Assembly (NCBI GenBank): GCA_905250125.1 | Contig: CAJNOL010001095.1 | Location: 17,271-81,270 of the forward strand | From: Rotaria sordida | Taxonomy: Eukaryota > Rotifera > Eurotatoria > Philodinida > Philodinidae | Direction of reading: 5' to 3' | Length of the DNA stretch: 64,000 nucleotides | Shown: piece after piece, positions 49,932 through 62,261 of the stretch | Layout: every line of letters starts with the position of its first letter | Numbering within the stretch: position 1 is the stretch's first letter | Notes under the pieces: generated by a model | The model's input: only the letters and a program-made list of their open reading frames with translations | Databases searched by the model: none | Told to the model about the DNA's origin: nothing | Program-made: the position numbers and the translations under genes

Positions 49932-52900
49932 TGTATTAACGGTACTGACGAGATAATGATATTAATCTTAAAAGAAAAAATTATAATAAACTCAAATTAA
50001 GTATTAGAACAATTAATATTGTAAGAAAATAAGATGAAAGAGATCCATACAATCCATTATTAAGCAAAAAAGAAAAAATAATCAACGGATCGAAAGAACC
50101 TCCATCCTACATTTACAAATTTTTGTCTTCTGCGATAGGTCAAATGTTTATGCCAATACGAAAAACGAGAAATGCATCATTGCAACTTACGACATCTACA
50201 GTATTTTGCATTATAGTTTTCGAAAAATAGATAGGTTATTAATCGTATTTCTTCTTTTATTTTTTTTTTTGAAAACACGAAAGTCACATTTTGATTTAAT
50301 GTGATCTCTAAACTATTTGATTTTGCCGTTTTGCTCCTTACCTACGGTGTTCTAGTACAGATTGCATTTTAAAAATAAAAGATCTTCTGAAAACTATGGT
50401 CTAATTTAACAAAATGGATATCGGAGATCGTAATAGGAATGCTAAAAGAGTTGTTTGAGTGATGCTCGGACTGGCTCAACTAAAGAATATCGTTGATAGT
50501 GCCATTCTTTTCAATCATAAAAAACTTTTGTTTTTTCACAATGAAGTCGAAGATATTTTCTTTCATTCTGTGGATCTATCTCTGCATTCACCCTGATCTT
50601 TCAGAACTACTCCTCCTTATTTGATATTAATTATTATTCTGACATTGCTAAATTTTTTTATAATAAAGAAAATATTTCTGGTCCTTACACTGGCATCGCA
50701 TCATCCGAACCTTCAATAATTAACTGATGAATGAGATTTATATAGACTAAAATTCTACATTATATCTTTCTTGTAACAAAATATTATAACTGTTACATTC
50801 TGATTCTAGTTCGTATCTGTTTTTCTCTTTGAAGATCAGGTACACGACTGTTTGCTTAAATTTTTGCTTTGATATCCTTCTCCTCCTCCTCTGACTTAAA
50901 TGTGGAGAGAAACTAACAGTAATTATCGTTCCAATATAAAACATTCATCGTTCAATTCGCAGCAAAATAATCCATATATATCATTGCTATATCAAATAAT
51001 AACCAACGAACGACAGATAGAAATATTAATACAGCAACAATATAAAGTTTAGAAGGAAAGGTAACGTACATTCGTCAAAATGCCAATGTGATACTAAGTA
51101 CTCATCAGCATATAGCTTACTTGCCCTTCATATCTTCAACATTTTATTGTTCTGTTTGAATCAATCATATCTCAAAGACCTAAATGAAACTTCGATTCTA
51201 GTGACAAATGGCAGCACATATATATATATATATTGCGACAACAACATGTATTATCGAATGGAAAACAAAAAACTACTGATCAAATAAACTTATCGATGAA
51301 TTCTAACTCTGCAGCTCTATCGAATGATAATACACAATAGAATCAATCTCAGCAGCACGTATTAGAACATCAGCAACGTCTTTTTCCATTTGCATAATTG
51401 AAACGTACTGTTTCAAACATTTTTCTATGCTTCTTAATTAAATCTGATCAAGTTTTGCGTCAGCGAAATCGACCATTCAATGTACCAGTATTTAGTATCA
51501 TTGAAGATTATTGCAAATAATAATAAATCTCGTGCACATACTCATACATCCATCATAGAGACAATAAATTAAAATTAGGTGTACATAAGCAAGAGTCCTA
51601 TGCAATATCAATATCTACTAATAAATAGCTATTCGAAATCATTAATTTTAATATCTCCACCACTGCTGAAATCTGCCTTAATAATCTTACAAAAGATCAC
51701 ACATATTACTATTCGAACTCGGTGCTTTGTGCTCAGTACGATGAACCTCACCATTCTCCATCTGTGGAATGCAAAAAAGTGATTGCATGCGGATTCACTT
51801 CAAAGGAATAAGTTAATAAGGCAATATCGGCAGGAAAACTACATCAATTAATACCTCAAGGTTGTGATTATTGATCCAAACTTCAAATAAAGCCAAACAA
51901 ATCTCCGTCACTACCATTGTTAACCCTTTCAGGACAGGAATACGCTTCCGAAAAAAATTAGGAATGAAAATTTCAATGCAAGATATAAAAGAGAGAAAAT
52001 GATTCATGATCAAGTAAGTAACATTAGATGTATATTAGTACAATTAGTATACTTTATTGTATACACGATTATTTCCGATGAACAATGCATGATATATCTC
52101 GGTGTTCGAAAATTCTCAGGTATTACTATAGTGGCCAACTGTCTTGAAAGCGCTAATGTCTCACGTCGCTGCATGAAAACTGCTCCATTACGGCCACTGG
52201 AAAAAAATAATATGCATCGATGAAAACAAGACGGTCAGACTAAGTCCTTCTTGAGTACTCGATATTGCAAGAAGAAAACATTTGTTTGCGCTGAAATTTT
52301 AAGAACATTTTAATAGCCTTGTGATCTATGTATGAACTCGATTTCACTTCAACAGCTCGTAAGGTAATCTTTTATAAACAACATATTCAGACAATAAAAA
52401 ATGGTAATCATACGAAATTAACTTATATTTTAGTAAATTTATCTATACTCCATTTAAAGTTTATAGTCTGTTCAACATATGATATCATAAGATGTCGGCA
52501 AATCGTCACAAAAATTTCAGTAATATTTGGTCATTTTAATGTACCAATAGAGGTATTGGTCAAAATCTTGGCACGATAAATATGATCGAATATGAACGGA
52601 CAGAAAATTACACTTTTGGTTAGTTTCAAAAATGATAGAGAAACAGTATATGCAAATATCAAAGAGACTTTTTTCCAGGAAATGAAAAATATTAAATACA
52701 CATTAAATTTAAAATCTAATTGAAATTTCACAAGTACTGTGAGACATGTCTTAAAGTATTCACAACTAGAATCATTGAGATTTATTCATTTCTTCGCTAT
52801 AACAAGATTAATCTATCATGAATATTAAAAATCAAGTCAACCATCAAAAGAATATAGTGTTATTGTTAATATTCCAGCATCTTAAAGAATGTTTAATGCA

Positions 52901-52980
52901 TCATGAGCTTATTTTGCTTAGGTCTACATGATTATACAAAATTTGATACAATTCTACGGTCGTAAATGACAAACATTTCT
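49932..52980. other. Accessory intergenic region with decayed coding-like segments
   Basis: No intact gene. From 51298 a frame reads MNSNSAALSNDNTQ, stop, NQSQQHVLEHQQRLFPFA, stop, LKRTVSNIF..., then VLRQRNRPFNVPVFSIIEDY, suggesting a dead gene of unknown type. A single TTAA CCCTTTCAGGAC terminus at 51920-51935 resembles the MITE ends described elsewhere, but its partner was not found. A (TA)n tract lies near 51221. Confidence 0.35.
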
Positions 52981-52989
52981 TTCATTCAG

Positions 52990-53302
52990 TAATCAAAATA
53001 AATATGTTCGATTTGTTATTGATTATTATAAAATTTGTTATAATAACGAAGGAAAACATGATGATACTATGAAACGTTTTGTTCTAGAAAATGACACAAG
53101 TAGAACGTATGAAAATTTAGCAGAACTTTTAACTGCATCATATCTAAGAGTTTTGACAATGGCTGATCAAGATGATTTTACAAAATTAGATTCAATTTTA
53201 CGACAAGAAGTCAATGTATTAGTGATATTGTTAGCATCAGATTCATATACATCGACAGAACTAATTGACATTACTCTATTAAATCCGATTATTTGCTGTT
53301 AA
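52990..53302 (+). pseudogene. Orphan coding-like fragment, unrecognised
   Basis: After a TTCATTCAG acceptor-like site, an open frame runs to TAA at 53302. It reads NQNKYVRFVIDYYKICYN..., DTMKRFVLENDTSRTYENLA and LDSILRQEVNVLVILLASDS. The composition is protein-like. An upstream in-phase segment (52922-52961, LHDYTKFDTILR) would need a 28-bp intron, too short to trust. Without a start or a recognised domain it is best treated as a gene relic or partial gene. Confidence 0.35.
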
Positions 53303-53596
53303 ACGTTCATTTTATTTTGACTCTTATTGACATAAGCTGATTATAAGTATAAGTATTATTGGATCACATTTTCTTTGACGTGATCTGACATACGTACTCT
53401 TTTTTTAATAAAACAATTGAATAGATAGTATTATTCTTGGTTTTCTTTTGCATGCAAACAAATTTGATGTTAACTTTACATGTTAAGAATTGTACTTTTT
53501 AAATTCTTAAGAAAAGATGGTCAATATGTATTATTTAGCTTTTATTTCATTGTTAGTCATTTGGTACGAATGTCTTTGATGATAGTTGAATGGCAT

Positions 53597-54012
53597 AAAG
53601 GATTATAAAACAAGGTATAGAACTGTTCGTTTTATTGAAATTCAATATATTTTATCCTCATTTCCGCTTCTTTCTTTCTGTAATTAGACCAAAGAGACAA
53701 GTCATGTGTATTTGCATGATTATTTTAAAAATTAATAAAATTACGCTATTTATGCTTGTAAGCAAAGTTATTTATCACGTCATTAAAATGCATTGAAAGC
53801 TAAAATAACTCAGGCGAATTATTTGATAAAACATATACTTATGAATATATGTGTGTCTATTTCCACCCACTGTTGTGTTTTAATAAACCAAAATAGAACT
53901 ATTACGCACATTGTATGATATGCGTCATTATCGGAGGACAATATAGAACACTGATTAGCAGGTGGATGATTATTTTCTAGAAGATCTTTTGGTAATTGCA
54001 CTTAGAGTTAGC
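53597..54012 (+). repeat. Dispersed 415-bp repeat, copy 1
   Basis: Matches 62897-63310 in the same orientation over its full length, at roughly 83-88% identity by eye, from AGGATTATA to GTTAGC. Shared blocks include CTTTCTTTCTGTAATTAGAC, GTTATTTATCACGTCATT, ACTATTACGCACATTGTATG and TTTTCTAGAAGATCTTTTGG. Flanks differ. No reading frame is shared. Confidence 0.85.
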
Positions 54013-54745
54013 GATATATGAATACGCATACTGTTTCAGAATATAGAGAACATTCATTCTTATCGTAGAAATATGATTACGCTCTTGATTATAGACGTAA
54101 GATATTATACATTTGAATTATGTCTTAAAGAGAAATTATTACCCACCTTTGAATTTCTATATTTGTTCTCAAGAACAATCAATGGTTCTTTTTGTAAATA
54201 TCTTTCAAAAACATGAGCAAGATGCAAGGCACCTTTCTCCTGAATATATTGAATATACGATAACAGTTCTTTTTTATTTTCTTATCTGTTTATTAAATTG
54301 AGATGCATTATTTTCATACATTGAACCCTATCTTTAGCTAAAAGTAAATTAATAAATATTTTCTTTACACAATTACACTTTTATTCACAAGTTTCGGTAG
54401 TAAAACTCCAAATTCGTTGAAAAAACTTCTGCTGTCTGCGATAGTTGTCAAATAGAAATATAGGAATTATTCTCTTATTATCAGTTATCTTACTACCTTG
54501 ATAAATACATTACTTTGACAAAGATTGCAACATCTGATGAATAAGTTTATGTCTTAAATGTTTCATGACACTCTTTCTCTTTTCTGTAATATATTGATGT
54601 CTCTCAGATGAAATTAATTCTCTTTCTATGGAATAGAACATTTTTTACAAAAAAAAATATCAGAAGAATTAGAACTCGAAAAAGCCTTTAGGTCGACTTG
54701 CTAAATGTTTGTTTTTTGTTAAGACTATAAACATATTCATTGCAA

Positions 54746-55735
54746 ATGTCAAACATTACCAATTCCAATATTACTGATCAGGAGGCATATTGGTACGGAA
54801 TTATTACTCTCCTCAATCAAGATATCTCAAGATATGGTATGGGTCTTATTTGGTTTGTCGGAAATTTTGGATCAGCTATCAATTGTTTTATCTTTTATCA
54901 ACCAAATCTTCGTAAGAATCCATGTGTTATGTATTTACTAGCATCGAGTGCTTCTCAATTTTTAACATTCAATTTTGCTCTTCTTACAAGAATGCTCCAC
55001 TTTGGTTATAATATTCAATCACTTAATACTCTTCTTTGGTATTGTAAAATACGCTTTTATTTTTTCTATACTCTTGTTGCTATTCCACGTTATTATATAA
55101 TTTTTGCATCGGTCGATCGTTATTTTGCTAGTTCTCCTGATATTTATTGGCGTCAATGGAGTTCATCAAAGATTGCTATGCGATTAATCATTGGTAGTTG
55201 TTTATTTTGGTGTTTAATTTACATTCAAGTTATCATTTTCTATCAAATTCAAAATGATAATTGTTCATATAGAAATGGTGTTTATGGTATTATCTTTAGT
55301 GTCTATATATTGATTGAAAGTGGGATACTTCCACCATTAGTAATGCTGATTTTCGGATTGCTTACACTAAATAATATTCGAAAAAGCAAACGAACAACAA
55401 GACCATTAATAGTAGGTGATGTTGTTCGATCTGGACAATTTGCTGGAATGTCAAGAAAAGATTTACAATTTTCTAAAATGTTATTTAATCAAATATGTCT
55501 TTGGATTATTTTAAATATTCCCAATCCTTGTTATCTTCTTTATCGAACAATAACAATGCACGATAGGAAATCATCTCTTAGTGCAACAGTTGAATCATTT
55601 ATTAGCAATATGAGTTATCTTCTTATTTATCTTGAATTTTCATTAACATTTTTTGTCTATACTTTATCGTCATCATTATTCAGACGTGAGTTTAAGCAAG
55701 TAATTCGACGGAAATTTTTACGACGTTTTCCATAA
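54746..55735 (+). CDS. Intronless rhodopsin-like GPCR, 329 aa
   Basis: Single exon from ATG 54746 (MSNITNSNITD). Two NIT sites mark a glycosylated extracellular N-terminus. Seven hydrophobic helices are visible, with a TM3-top Cys (LLWYCKIRF) and a loop-2 Cys (NDNCSYRNG) for the conserved disulfide, and SVDRYFASS as the DRY motif. Loop 3 is basic, TM7 ends SLTFFVYTLSSSLFRREFKQ without NPxxY, and the tail is short and Arg-rich. This compact single-exon layout is typical of expanded, probably chemosensory receptor families in rotifers (inference). It shares no close similarity with the 504-aa receptor in this window. AATAAA at 55904-55909. Confidence 0.88.
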   Translation: MSNITNSNITDQEAYWYGIITLLNQDISRYGMGLIWFVGNFGSAINCFIFYQPNLRKNPCVMYLLASSASQFLTFNFALLTRMLHFGYNIQSLNTLLWYCKIRFYFFYTLVAIPRYYIIFASVDRYFASSPDIYWRQWSSSKIAMRLIIGSCLFWCLIYIQVIIFYQIQNDNCSYRNGVYGIIFSVYILIESGILPPLVMLIFGLLTLNNIRKSKRTTRPLIVGDVVRSGQFAGMSRKDLQFSKMLFNQICLWIILNIPNPCYLLYRTITMHDRKSSLSATVESFISNMSYLLIYLEFSLTFFVYTLSSSLFRREFKQVIRRKFLRRFP

Positions 55736-56500
55736 AATATAAATCTCAGAAATAACACATAGTTCAAGTTATTATTTAAATAACTTTAACGATCTTCTAG
55801 AGACATAATTAATCTAAGTGTTAAATATAATTCATCATGTTGTCATTTTTTGTTTGTGTATCAACATATTATTTCTCTATCATTTGTCTATCTATGATTG
55901 TAAAATAAAAATTATTTGAATAAACTAAATTCAAACCAGCTAGATTCATAAGATTTTATCAAAGAAATGACTATTCTTTGATTCTTTAACAGGAAAAATT
56001 CTAATATAGTTTGTGATTTCAATTATTTAGATTTACATCCAACCAATCTGATCATCAATCGTTAAAATCATGCTGTAGTTTCATACACGAAGAACTGACT
56101 CTTTTATCTGTTGTGTAACTATGTTTAATACTTTATGTTGATAAGTATGCTATAAATAGTTATTATATGAATAGTAACAGTGTCTATCATGTATAAATTA
56201 TTTCACAATAATAATTATCAGAAATGAACAACTTATTCTGTAAGTATTTGAATGTTACATATAAGGACTATTTCATTTGAGTTTTGTTATAATTAATGAA
56301 ATTTATCTTCTATCTATTGAGTTAATTATTTATTAGATATTAGAACAACTCCATTATATACATAATAGTAATGTAATCATATCGATTTTGATTGCTCTAT
56401 TTTCCTTTATTTTTATTTGTCTTGTTCATAGACTTGCTTGAAATGGATCTAGCAGTAAGTCAAAATCGAATGACTACTATATACAGATCGTTTTTTAATG
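55736..56500. other. Intergenic region downstream of the GPCR
   Basis: AT-rich, nothing recognised apart from the poly-A signal of the GPCR gene. Confidence 0.5.
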
Positions 56501-56506
56501 GAAATG

Positions 56507-56586
56507 GCTATGTACATTTGAGTGCACATAGTCGACCAGCTGTGTACACTCGAGTACACATAGCTATTTGGTTATGTGCACTCAGG
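56507..56586. repeat. Tandem near-perfect palindromes
   Basis: Two 25-26-bp palindromes, GCTATGTACATTTGAGTGCA.. (56507-56531) and GCTGTGTACACTCGAGTACA.. (56539-56564), are followed by a half unit GTTATGTGCACTCAGG (56571-56586). The common core is TGTRCAYTCRAGTRCACATAG. They lie directly upstream of MITE B. Confidence 0.65.
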
Positions 56587-56599
56587 TAAGTATAATCAA

Positions 56600-57275
56600 T
56601 TAACCCTTTCGCGGTGATTCGATTTGTATAGAAGATAATGAGTGACTCAGAATAAATGACTGTATTTTGCATCTCATATTTTAATCTCTAAATATGTTTT
56701 ATTAGAAAACAAAATATAACATAAGGTACAGTGTGAAAAGCTCTACAATCTACATAGTAAAACTTATGCTTTTTGTTTTCAAAAAAAGCAAAATTCTGTG
56801 CGATCAAGTTTCGCAACTTCAAAAATTGGTCACACACAGTTTTGCTTTTTATTGAAAACAAAAAGTACACAAATGAAATAAACTTTACTATGTAGATTGT
56901 AGAGCATTTCACGCTGTATCTTGTGGTATCTTTTGTCTTTTCTTACGAAATCATAGTAGGTGGTAAAAAGATGAAATAAGAAAAATGAAATTTCTTATTC
57001 GTATAGAAAAAAAATGATCGTTTCGCAACTTCGAAAACTGATCACATTGAGTTTTGTTTTTTTTGAAAACAAAAATTAGACAATGGAAATAAGCTTGGTT
57101 ATGGAGATTGTAGAGCTTTTCACGCTGCATTTTATGATATATGCTGGTTTTTAAATAAAACGTGTTTAGATGTTAAAATACGAAATGCAAAGTGCGACCA
57201 TTTATTCTGGGTCACCCGTTGGCTTTAAAATATAGTGTGACTCACCAGTGGGCCACATCTCCGTGAAAGGATTAA
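56600..57275. mobile_element. TTAA-flanked MITE B with internal inverted and direct repeats
   Basis: Left end TTAA then CCCTTTCGCGGTGA (56600-56617); right end is the complement of TCCTTTCACGGAGA next to TTAA (57258-57275). Subterminal regions also pair (GTGACYCAGAATAAATG). Inside, a 130-bp unit with the landmark CTACAATCTACATAGTAAA occurs inverted (about 56708-56850 against 56800-56935) and again in direct orientation (about 57015-57140). No coding frame. The exact TTAA on both sides and the C/TCCTTTC ends suggest a piggyBac-mobilised element. Confidence 0.75.
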
Positions 57276-57285
57276 TTAATAAATA

Positions 57286-57527
57286 TTAAACCTTTGACTG
57301 TCGCCGACACAGATATGCGTCCGGAGCCTCATCTTTGCATGAACTAAAGTAATCATTCATAACGTATGTTTTTTTAGGGTTATTTACGTAAACACAAACG
57401 TTCGCCACTTAGCACTTCCCAAACCACCATTTTATCAAGGCACACTACAGAGTTGTTCCATAAAACACGAATAAATTTTCCACAAAATCATTTCTTTCTT
57501 CTCTTATATCGACCGCCAAAGGGCTAA
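57286..57527. mobile_element. TTAA-flanked MITE C
   Basis: Left end TTAA then ACCTTTGACTGTC; right end is the complement of CCCTTTGGCGGTC beside CTAA (one base off). It begins 10 bp after MITE B. The 240-bp interior is non-coding and GC-richer at the ends (GTCGCCGACAC). Confidence 0.6.
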
Positions 57528-57529
57528 GT

Positions 57530-59430
57530 TGTATTGTAGTTTTATATGTACTTTATCGTTAATATAAGTAAAATATTTCAACTTATTAGTAATTTTACTT
57601 TATTATTTCTTTATTCTGTTCAAATAAACAATTCTTGTAAATTATCTCTTGTATCAGGTGAATATGAGTAACATTTTTATTCTTCATAAAAATAATTTTA
57701 TTGAGTTCTGTATCATGTTTTATTTTAGAATAGAACTGACAGTTCATCCGAGCAGATTCTTGATTTGGTCTTCATCTATCCTTTATATTTCTTCTAAGAG
57801 GACCACTATGATGACAAACATGCTTTAGATTTGCGTATCGAAAACGATCAAACAATTCTTTTATTATTTTTTCCTATATTTCATTGAATGACGTTTAATA
57901 TTTACTAGTTGATAGTAATTGTTACGTCAATCTTTAAAAGTTGTTCCAAAATCTTCCCAACTGTTGAATTGCTTCATAAAGAGAAAAGGGAAAAAAATAT
58001 TTTTGATCATCATTTTTTTCGAATTGGTGACTCTTTATTTTTTCTCATCGAATACTTCTACATAGCTCATAACTTTTCATTCACATTCAGCGCTATCCCA
58101 AGAAATCAAAAAGATTAATACATCATCAAAGCAATTAATGTATGAAGTAGTTAATTGATTTATGATCAAAGTCGTTAGTTATAGGATGACGTGTGTCTAT
58201 GCAAAAAGTGCATATATTTTCATTTTTTTAAACTACCGTCTTCAAAATTAGACTTAATTCTCTTAGTCATAGTCGATTTACTTGATGCTGTAACAGCTAT
58301 TGGATGTGAATGTGGGTGAGGGTGCGGTTGGTGCTATGTATATTATCTTGTGTAACTATGGATGAGAAGATCAGGTACACACACGCAGCTTTTTTTGAGA
58401 ATAATAATACGGACTGAATGCTGAAGAATTTTGGTGATCAAAAATATTTTCATCCAAGAAAAAATCTTTATCTTGTTCCATTTTTATAGTTGAAGAGTTA
58501 TGTTCAAGTATTTATTTGCGTTAAGCGTTAAATCAAGCATCAACACTACAAGACTAGTATGAGAGTATCCTTGAGCGAATAAACTACTTAGATCCCAGTA
58601 TAAAAATGTAATGGATTAGTTGTCATAGACGTTTAGGATGAGTGTAATAGATTTTTTAATGATATAATAATATCTATTTATTACTATAAATAAGATAACA
58701 TCAAATGTGTCCCTGTAATTTTCAAGTGTTAATGAACAGGAATAGAGGAAAAATTGAAGTGAAAATTAATTAATGTATCTCAATAAAGAGTAGCATCACA
58801 AACTGAAACATAATTGGCTTTTTATATTTTTCAATTTCTCATCTTGTAAGTCAATTAATCAGAAACTAAAATATAAAACCTCCCCTGCTATGATATAAGT
58901 AATCAACATAAAAAATGCAATTAATAGAGAAGAAAAGAGCTGGCATAACATTATTTTCATTAAATATATTGAAAATAATAGAATGCAACCTTTTCCTTCG
59001 AAGCCTAAGAGAGGAAGCGCTAGAAATATTTCTCAAATTATTGATGCTTCTTTAAACTAACTTTTTTTCTATATTTGTTTGCTTCGATGTGCACGATTTA
59101 CTGTCCATAGATTTACTGTCCATTGATGGAAAAAAGTTTATTCTAAGTAGTGTTTTTCTTGGATGAGGATTTGCTATCCATTGACTAATTCGAAGAAGAT
59201 AAATGAATAAATGAGTAGTCATTTCGTCAATTAATGTTTTTTCGAAATAAAAATAGCATAAATGTTCCCAACGAAAAAAACATTCATAAAGATGAGAATG
59301 ATTGACTAAATTTTCAATTGAAAATGAACAATGATCATCAAATTGGAGGAAAAAATAGTCATTTATATGAATAAAATTTGCAAAAATGTATATAAATCGA
59401 GAGATTAAGAATTTTCTTATTGTACTTTTG
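57530..59430. other. Intergenic region, nothing recognised
   Basis: AT-rich spacer. A short telomere-like snippet GTGAATGTGGGTGAGGGTGC lies at 58306-58325. The frame at 57909-58118 has no motif. Confidence 0.5.
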
Positions 59431-59435
59431 TAAAA

Positions 59436-59961
59436 ATGTCTGCTACGTTTGTTGAATCTACACGTAGTAAACGACAGTTATGTTACCTCGGTTATCGATA
59501 TTCTTTAAAACGAAAGAATAAAAATGGTTCTGAGTACTGGATGTGTTAAATGTCAAGCAACAGCTACAAGTTATTCATATTTATCAGTAACTGTATGTGA
59601 TGAACATACATATTTACCTGACGAAACCGATAAAGAAATATTAGAAATACGACAGAATCTTAAACGCAAAACTATTGACGAATCTATTCTAATTGATTGT
59701 ATAGTCGAAGAAGCATTTCATGCAATTAATAATCAATTCCAATCCAATGATTTGCTTGTAAATATGCCATCAATTCATACAATTAAAAATACTGTACAAA
59801 AACAACGTCGCAAGACTCGTCCACCACTTCCTAGATAGATCGAACAACTGCCGTTTTTATTACCAGGTGTTTATTGCAACACTACACAAGGTGAATGCTT
59901 TTTATTATATAATGGACCGCTTAGTGGTGTTCGTTCACTTGTTTTTCTGCTTATAATGATA
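59436..59961 (+). pseudogene. FLYWCH-type zinc finger protein, frameshifted
   Basis: From ATG 59436 the frame reads FVESTRSKRQLCYLGYRYSL and NGSEYWMC, then stops (TAA). The next frame, open from 59524, continues CVKCQATATSYSYLS...VCDEHTYLPDE, so a 2-base loss in the TGTGTT run separates the halves of one FLYWCH finger (YW.C, C, and an H-x-Y where H-x-H is usual). The second frame ends at TAG 59838, but the same frame continues IEQLPFLLPGVYCNTTQGEC...NGPLSGVRSLVFLLIM to 59961. FLYWCH fingers commonly accompany MULE-type transposases and their domesticated relatives. One frameshift and an internal stop make this a relic. Confidence 0.75.
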
Positions 59962-60049
59962 TGATTTATTTATCCCAACAGAAAAATTAATATAGTGATG
60001 GTACCTTTTATACCTGTCTATTTTTTATCAAATATATTTCATTCATGCT

Positions 60050-62210
60050 TACTACCCATGTAACCGTCAAATGCATTTTTGACGCGTTTAAACGCAACTC
60101 GAATTGAAACAGCCTCCAAACGCACTGAAATGCATTTACCATGAGGTTGTTTGAATGCGTTGAAAAGTCTTGCATGCGTTCAGACCCGTTTCGAGACTAA
60201 AACGCATCACAACTGGTTCACATTAGTTTTTAAACGCGTTTCAACGCGAACAGTTTTGTTTTTGCATCGGAATGCGTTCATAACTGGGAATAATATTAAC
60301 TTAGACGCTTTTGAATGCGATTGCTTTTATTTTTGCATCCGAACGTGCTTACTCTATATGCGCTAATGCTTTTGAGTTCCAGTCATGCATGTAAATGTAG
60401 TTTCTTTTTCCGTTTTGCATACACATGATGCATTTGAACGCAATTTCTAGCTGCAAGTACATATAGTGCTATGAATAATGCAGATTACTTCGTCACAGTA
60501 CACGTGACTAGATCTCGAACAGTAAACTGAACTACGTGTTTTTTTATTCAAAAAAGCATAAAAATTATATAGCTAATTATATAGACGACGTATTCAAGTC
60601 TTACTGCGTTTTGAATTCTTAAAGAGGACTCTTCTTAATAATCTGCAATTTAAAATATCAGTGGCTAGCATTACATGAAACAGAATATAAACACAAATAG
60701 TTGGATACAAGAAATCTCATTATATTTGTGTTCATCATATAAAGTCATGAAGACTTAGTTAATCTGTAAAATAGAAATAAATGAGTACACGTATCAAATT
60801 CTGAAATGTACAGAACATTTATTCGAAAACTGTATTACAACAATATTATTTTATTACATGTCACTACCACCGCTTTTTTTTCACGAAATCAATTTCGATC
60901 TTGTATAAAACATACGTTAAACATAGGAATTTAAATTTCAAAATAAATAAAATGTAAGTGTTAAACAAAAATGTTCACTTTAACTCAAACATGAAGTTCA
61001 AGGTTAGTTTCCATGTAAACCTCTTAGAGATACAAACAGATAAGAAGTAGAAGAAACGAAAGAATCTAGATATAACTCAGACACAATGGTAGAGTTGCTT
61101 TCCAACACAACTTGAAACAGAACTGCGTCTGAATGTGGCTAAAAACAACTTAAAATAGCGTCTAAAGATGGTCAGAACACAAAACGCGCATTCACACACT
61201 ATTGCCGTCGTACGTTAAGATGCGTCCATGTGCAACAAATATTTTATCTGGGTTGGTTATGAACGCATTTGCAATACATTTAATGTTTATGTATTAAAAT
61301 CTAACTCTTCTTTTTCTGACTCTTTATATACGAATTCTTACACTAAAGAGTCATATATGACAGAAGAAACAAAATGCATATAAGTGTCTACAAAAAACTC
61401 AACTCTTTAAATTTATTTTCTTCAAGTTTCACTAATTTTTTCTGAAAAGTAAATTCTATAAAATTTATCTTCACCTCACTATGATTAAAAATTTCATTCG
61501 AAGTAAAAAACAAAAAGCAAACATAATTACTTAATTTGAATTTAAAATTTAAATTAATTTTTTTTACTTTAAAAAGACAAAAAAGTTAAGATGCTGCATC
61601 CATTGAGCATTTATTGAATAAGCAATTAGTTATAGAAAAAGCCCTTTTTCTCGTATTCTGTGATCTAAAAACTATAATTATTATTTTTTTTATAAAGTTA
61701 ATCATATGTAATCGATGTCACTTATGCAATTTTAAGTGACACTGATAAATTAAAAAATTGAAAATATTTCCAAGTTTATATAATTTAATGAAGTAATTGC
61801 TATAAATTGATTTTTTTCTTTCTAAAAAGTCCCATGATAATAACAGATAAGACTGTAGGAGTATTTATAGCTTCGTGATAAGTTCAAGGTCATTTATTCT
61901 GTAGGTATCGTGGTCGAATCTCGTTTGTTTGCACTCTATTCAATAACTTAATAATGTATTAAATTGAAATAAAAATATCACGTGGCGATGAAAATGGGTC
62001 GATACCATGATATAGAACACAATTTTTTAAAAGTTAACAAATTTTGGGTATCCTCAAACGTGATTAGACGCATCTAACACTAAACAGTGTCAGAATGCGT
62101 TTCTCTGTCAGAACACGTTACGACACCCAAAAATGTTGCATTTTGGACGCATTCAGACGCGTGACGTTACATTGCTGACAAACGTTCGGGGATGCGTCAA
62201 AAATTAAAAA
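60050..62210. repeat. Island of ACGC/GCGT motifs (AAACGCRTT-like)
   Basis: Three clusters (about 60070-60440, 61110-61280 and 62050-62200) carry dense ACGC or GCGT cores such as GACGCGTTTAAACGCAA, AACGCGTTTCAACGCG, GAATGCGTT and GGACGCATTCAGACGCGTG, more than ten in the first 400 bp. Elsewhere in this AT-rich window such cores are rare. Between clusters the DNA is ordinary AT-rich sequence. No frame or clear terminal repeats. Likely a decayed repeat array or subterminal motifs of a mobile element. Confidence 0.5.
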
Positions 62211-62261
62211 ATGGATACATGAGACATTTCCATATTTGTACTCTCGAGAGAAAAAACTCTT

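Noticed and set aside
52922-52989. Extra upstream exon with a 28-bp intron joining the 52990-53302 fragment
   Set aside because: Phase works, but every other intron in the window is longer than about 35 bp and the family is unknown.
61870-61930. tRNA-like segment with A-box-like TAGCTTCGTGATAAG and B-box-like GGTCGAATCTC
   Set aside because: T and acceptor stems do not pair, so no cloverleaf can be drawn; at most a degenerate tRNA or SINE relic.
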